Assembly: GCA_902571375.1 (NCBI GenBank)
Contig: CACGBP010000001.1
Coordinates: 174,501-238,500 of the forward strand
Direction of reading: 5' to 3'
DNA: 64,000 nucleotides
From: an uncultured Pelagibacteraceae bacterium
Lineage (GTDB): Bacteria > Pseudomonadota > Alphaproteobacteria > Pelagibacterales > Pelagibacteraceae
In this document: positions 60,954-64,000 of the stretch, in pieces
Layout: every line of letters begins with the position of its first letter
How positions within the stretch are numbered: the stretch's first letter is position 1
Position numbers and translations under genes: made by a program
Notes under the pieces: model-generated
Database searches by the model: none
Seen by the model: only the letters and a program-made list of their open reading frames with translations
What the model was told of the DNA's origin: nothing

Positions 60954-62081
60954 ATGAAAAAACTAAGTAAAATATTACTAGCTATTTCTTTTGTACTTTC
61001 ACTAACTACTTCAGCATTTGCAACAACAGTAACTGCAGTGTCTTGGGGTGGGGCTTATACTGAGTCTCAAAAGTTAGGTTATGGTGATCCAACTGCTAAG
61101 AAACTAGGCATTAACATTGCCTGGGTTGACTATTCAGGTGGTTTATCAGAAATCAAAGCACAAAAAGAAGCTGGTAAAATCACGTGGGATATTATCGACG
61201 TGTTTGCAATGGATACTATAACTGGATGTGACGAAGGATTATTTGTTGAATTTGATTTTGACAAAGACTTCCCACCAGCTCCAGATGGAACTCCAGCAAG
61301 TAAAGATTTCTTTACTGCAATGCCAAGTAAATGTGCTGTAGGAAATATTTTATATTCTTGGAACTACGCTTATAACACTAATAATGTTAAAGGTACTCCA
61401 AAGACTATCAAAGATTTCTTTAACACAAAGAAATTCCCTGGAAAAAGAGCTATCTACAAAAGCGCTCTAACTAATTTAGAGATCGCTTTAGCTGCAGATG
61501 GTATTAAGCCAGGTAAAGGCGGAGCAAAAATCTACAAAGCTTTAGAAACAGAAAAAGGTGTTGAAAGAGCAATGAACAAGATCAAAGAATTATGTACAGA
61601 TCCAAAAGGTGGATGTGTATTTTGGTCTGCAGGTGCTCAACCACCAGAACTGTTAGTATCAGGTGAAGTAGTAATGGCTACTGGTTGGAATGGTAGATTC
61701 TTCAATGCTGAAATTGGAGAAGGTGCACCAATCAAACAAGTTTGGGATGGCCAAGGTCTTGACTACGAATATTTCGTACAAGTTAAAGGTGGACCAAACG
61801 ATGCTAATGGTATGGCTAAAAAAGCTTTAGCTATGATGACTAGTTCTGAAATGTTAGCAGGAAGTGCAAAATACATTGCATATGCTCCTTGGAGAAAATC
61901 TTCAATTGGTATTATGGAAAAAGGTGAGCCTTGGTATAAAGATGGTAAGACTAATATGGTACCACAAATGCCAACTGCACCGGCTAACACTAAAAACTAC
62001 TTCCTAGTAGATCCAATTTTCTGGGCTGATAACGGAACAGAGCTTGGTGAAAAATGGGAAGCTATGAAAGCTGGTCTATAA
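60954..62081 (+). CDS. potD: Periplasmic solute-binding protein, PotD-like
   Basis: 375 aa with a signal peptide (KLSKILLAISFVLSLTTSAFA). The mature protein has the two-lobed fold of family 1/8 binding proteins, with WGGAYTESQ at the start and ITWDIIDVFA and VMATGWNGRFF as hinge/ligand regions; there are several cysteines (CDEG, SKCAVG, LCTDPKGGC). It has its own promoter, RBS and terminator, so it is likely the most expressed gene of the transporter. Polyamine specificity is inferred from the family; the ligand could be another cation. Confidence 0.85.
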   Translation: MKKLSKILLAISFVLSLTTSAFATTVTAVSWGGAYTESQKLGYGDPTAKKLGINIAWVDYSGGLSEIKAQKEAGKITWDIIDVFAMDTITGCDEGLFVEFDFDKDFPPAPDGTPASKDFFTAMPSKCAVGNILYSWNYAYNTNNVKGTPKTIKDFFNTKKFPGKRAIYKSALTNLEIALAADGIKPGKGGAKIYKALETEKGVERAMNKIKELCTDPKGGCVFWSAGAQPPELLVSGEVVMATGWNGRFFNAEIGEGAPIKQVWDGQGLDYEYFVQVKGGPNDANGMAKKALAMMTSSEMLAGSAKYIAYAPWRKSSIGIMEKGEPWYKDGKTNMVPQMPTAPANTKNYFLVDPIFWADNGTELGEKWEAMKAGL

Positions 62082-62118
62082 TTTAAGTTTTATTAAACTT
62101 AATTATATATTATAATTT

Positions 62119-62148
62119 AAGGGCGGTTATTTATAACCGCCCTTTTTT
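62119..62148 (+). terminator. Terminator between binding protein and permease genes
   Basis: AAGGGCGGTTAT-TT-ATAACCGCCCTT forms a 12-bp perfect stem followed by TTTT. It lies 37 bp after the binding-protein stop and 5 bp before the permease ATG, and would limit read-through to the permeases so that binding protein is in excess. Confidence 0.88.
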
Positions 62149-62152
62149 ATTT

Positions 62153-63406
62153 ATGAGTTCAGAAACAAAACAAATTTTAACAACAGACGGAATACCTTTA
62201 GAGGTAAGTCTTAAAAAAGCAGAGAGAAAGAATAAGATCAAAGCTTTCCTATTAGTCGCTCCTTTATTATTTTTTTTAATCATTACTTATGTATTTCCAA
62301 TAGGTGACATGTTGTTCAGAAGTGTTGATGATAAAATGGTTACACAAATGCTTCCAAAAACTTTTAAGGCAATGGAAAATTGGGACGGTCAAGAATTACC
62401 TGAAGAGGAAGTTTTTGCTGCTTTTCATGAGGACTTTATAAAACTCGTTGAAGATAAACGAGAAGGTAAATTATCTACTCAATTAAATTACACAAAGAAC
62501 GGCTTTAAAAGTATTATTAAAAAATTAAGAAGAGCATCTAAAAAATTTGAAGAGGGAAATTATAAAGAACAAATAATGGCAGTACACAAAAGATGGGCTG
62601 ATGTTGAGTACTGGAGAGCAATTCAAAGAAGAGCTCCTGAATTTACAGGTCAAAAATATCTAAAAGGAATGGATATGTATGTAAATGAGGAGGGAAAGAT
62701 AGTAAGTGTTGAGGAAGATAGAAGAATTCATAGAGTGTTGTGGTTAAGAACTTTGGAGATTGCATTCTTTGTAACAGTCTTTTGTTTCTTAATGGCTTAT
62801 CCAATAGCTCATTTGTTGGCTACTTTACCTATGAAGTATAGTAACTTACTAATGATCTGTGTACTGCTTCCATTTTGGACTTCATTACTTGTAAGAACTG
62901 CTAGCTGGATGATCTTATTACAGCAACAAGGGATTGTGAATGATTTCTTTGTTGGAATAGGATTAGTAGCTGACGATAATAGACCTGAAATGATGTACAA
63001 CAAAACAGGAAGTTATGTGGCAATGACACAAATCTTATTACCATTCATGGTTTTACCACTTTACAGTGTGATGAAAACTATCTCACCAAGTCTAATGAGA
63101 GCAGGAAAATCATTAGGTGGAACACCATTCATAGCATTTTGGAAAGTTTATTTTCCACTAACAATCCCTGGAATAGGTGCAGGATGCTTATTAGTATTTA
63201 TTTTAGCGATAGGTTATTACATTACCCCAGCTCTAGTTGGTGGTGCCTCTGGTACTTTAATAAGTAATCAAATTGCCTTTCATATGAAGAGTACTCTCGA
63301 TTGGAGTTTTGCATCAGCAATGGGATTAATGTTATTGAGTGGAGTATTGGTGATTTATTGGCTTTATAACAAAATAGTTGGAATTGATAATATTAAATTA
63401 GGATAA
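62153..63406 (+). CDS. potB: ABC importer permease, PotB-like, with enlarged first periplasmic loop
   Basis: 417 aa. Helix 1 (AFLLVAPLLFFLIITYVFPIG) is followed by about 140 mainly charged residues before helix 2 near residue 200 (TLEIAFFVTVFCFLMAYPIAH). Usual PotB proteins are about 280 aa, so the loop is roughly 100 residues longer. The EAA ATPase-contact loop is GKSLGGTPFIAFWKVYFPLTIPG. The next permease begins after 5 bp. The inserted loop may touch the binding protein or the cell wall (inference). Confidence 0.85.
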   Translation: MSSETKQILTTDGIPLEVSLKKAERKNKIKAFLLVAPLLFFLIITYVFPIGDMLFRSVDDKMVTQMLPKTFKAMENWDGQELPEEEVFAAFHEDFIKLVEDKREGKLSTQLNYTKNGFKSIIKKLRRASKKFEEGNYKEQIMAVHKRWADVEYWRAIQRRAPEFTGQKYLKGMDMYVNEEGKIVSVEEDRRIHRVLWLRTLEIAFFVTVFCFLMAYPIAHLLATLPMKYSNLLMICVLLPFWTSLLVRTASWMILLQQQGIVNDFFVGIGLVADDNRPEMMYNKTGSYVAMTQILLPFMVLPLYSVMKTISPSLMRAGKSLGGTPFIAFWKVYFPLTIPGIGAGCLLVFILAIGYYITPALVGGASGTLISNQIAFHMKSTLDWSFASAMGLMLLSGVLVIYWLYNKIVGIDNIKLG

Positions 63407-63411
63407 TTAAA

Positions 63412-64000
63412 ATGGCTTTACCAAAATATACAGAACCACATTATAGAATTTGGCATTATGTGTATTTAACTATTTGTGGAGCTGTTTTCTTTTTTTTAAT
63501 TGCACCATTATTTGTAATCTTTCCATTATCGTTTAATGCTGAAGAATTTTTAAGTTTCTCTGAAGGTATGAAAAGTCTAGATCCAGATGCTTTTTCATTA
63601 AGATGGTATAAAGATATGATTTATGGAACAAAAAATCCTTGGGGATTAGCTGCTAAGAATAGTTTTATTATAGCAATCTTTGCAACAATAGGATCAGTGA
63701 TACTTGGAACTGTTGCCGCTTTAGGATTGAGCAGTAGACATATGCCTTATAAAGGGTTGATCATGGCAGTATTAATTTCTCCGATGATTGTTCCTTTAAT
63801 CATTTCTGGTGTTGCAATATTTTTCTTTATGGCAAAAGCTGGTTTGGCAGCAACACATACAGGAATAGTTCTGGCTCATATTATTTTAGGAACACCTTTT
63901 GTTGTAATTACAGTAACAGCAACACTCTCAGGTTTCGATCATAGTGTAACAAGAGCTGCTGCAAGTTTAGGAAGTGATCCGGTGAATACATTTATGAAAA
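63412..64000 (+). CDS. potC: ABC importer permease, PotC-like (3' partial)
   Basis: Not in the ORF track because the gene runs off the window. From the ATG at 63412, MALPKYTEPHYRIWHY is followed by helix 1 (GAVFFFLIAPLFVIFPL), further helices and the EAA motif TRAAASLGSDPVNTF at the very end of the window. About 196 codons are visible of the ~260-300 expected. It completes the four-subunit importer with the upstream permease. Confidence 0.85.
   Translation, partial: MALPKYTEPHYRIWHYVYLTICGAVFFFLIAPLFVIFPLSFNAEEFLSFSEGMKSLDPDAFSLRWYKDMIYGTKNPWGLAAKNSFIIAIFATIGSVILGTVAALGLSSRHMPYKGLIMAVLISPMIVPLIISGVAIFFFMAKAGLAATHTGIVLAHIILGTPFVVITVTATLSGFDHSVTRAAASLGSDPVNTFMK

Overview
The window comes from a streamlined alphaproteobacterium that looks like SAR11 (Pelagibacterales). 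The evidence is the very A+T-rich sequence, genes that overlap or sit a few bases apart, spacers that never reach 300 bp, a blue-type proteorhodopsin followed by ferredoxin and ferredoxin reductase genes, a recA-alaS-icd block, glyQ-glyS-ppdK, and a thiD gene with no thiamine-ring genes beside it. The taxonomic call is inference from gene content; no database was searched. No rRNA, CRISPR array, insertion sequence, integrase or prophage was seen.

Layout. 1-6 kb: ftsH (5' end outside the window), folP, glmM, thiD and purA, all rightward. 6-10.4 kb (mostly leftward): rpoH, rluD, tRNA-Arg(TCG), an ABC-2 exporter pair and a Sua5-type threonylcarbamoyl-AMP synthase. 10.4-16.2 kb: isoprenoid genes xseB-ispA-dxs, then aroC, pdxH and ispB. 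16.3-22.7 kb: an S49 peptidase, glyQ, glyS and ppdK. 22.7-29.2 kb: nadC/nadA, tRNA-Leu(GAG), a YgfZ-like protein, dihydroorotase, an SMR protein and a propionyl-CoA synthetase-like enzyme. 29.4-32.2 kb: proteorhodopsin, [2Fe-2S] ferredoxin, a type-2 ferredoxin-NADP reductase and a GST. 32.2-33 kb: dksA and two very small translationally coupled membrane ORFs. 33-36.2 kb: two membrane glycosyltransferases around an adenine/adenosine deaminase. 36.3-41.2 kb: four exported proteins (beta-lactamase-fold serine hydrolase, alginate-lyase-like protein, clan GH-A glycosidase, polysaccharide-lyase-like protein). 41.2-46.9 kb: umuDC with an alphaproteobacterial SOS box, a GFA-family protein, a glycerate-kinase-like P-loop protein, a TolC-type channel and recA. 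47-53.9 kb: alaS, icd, psd, pssA, a GT8-like protein and rlmE. 53.9-57.8 kb: a guaB that lacks CBS domains, a TPR protein, guaA and panB. 57.8-64 kb: an EutA-like / ectoine-hydrolase-like pair and a Pot-type ABC importer whose second permease runs off the window.

How the genes fit together. Most of the window is housekeeping: cell-wall precursors, purines, NAD, isoprenoids, phosphatidylethanolamine and tRNA charging. dxs, ispA and ispB feed the isoprenoid pool that retinal and quinones draw on, but the retinal-forming genes themselves are not here. The proteorhodopsin block couples a light-driven proton pump gene to redox genes. The most unusual accessory region is 33-41 kb, where lipid-linked glycan synthesis genes precede four secreted glycan-active proteins, an unexpected set for a genome type usually regarded as a small-molecule specialist. 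Regulatory sequence is sparse, so the dyads upstream of proteorhodopsin, the EutA-like gene and the Pot-type binding protein, and the SOS box at umuD, stand out.
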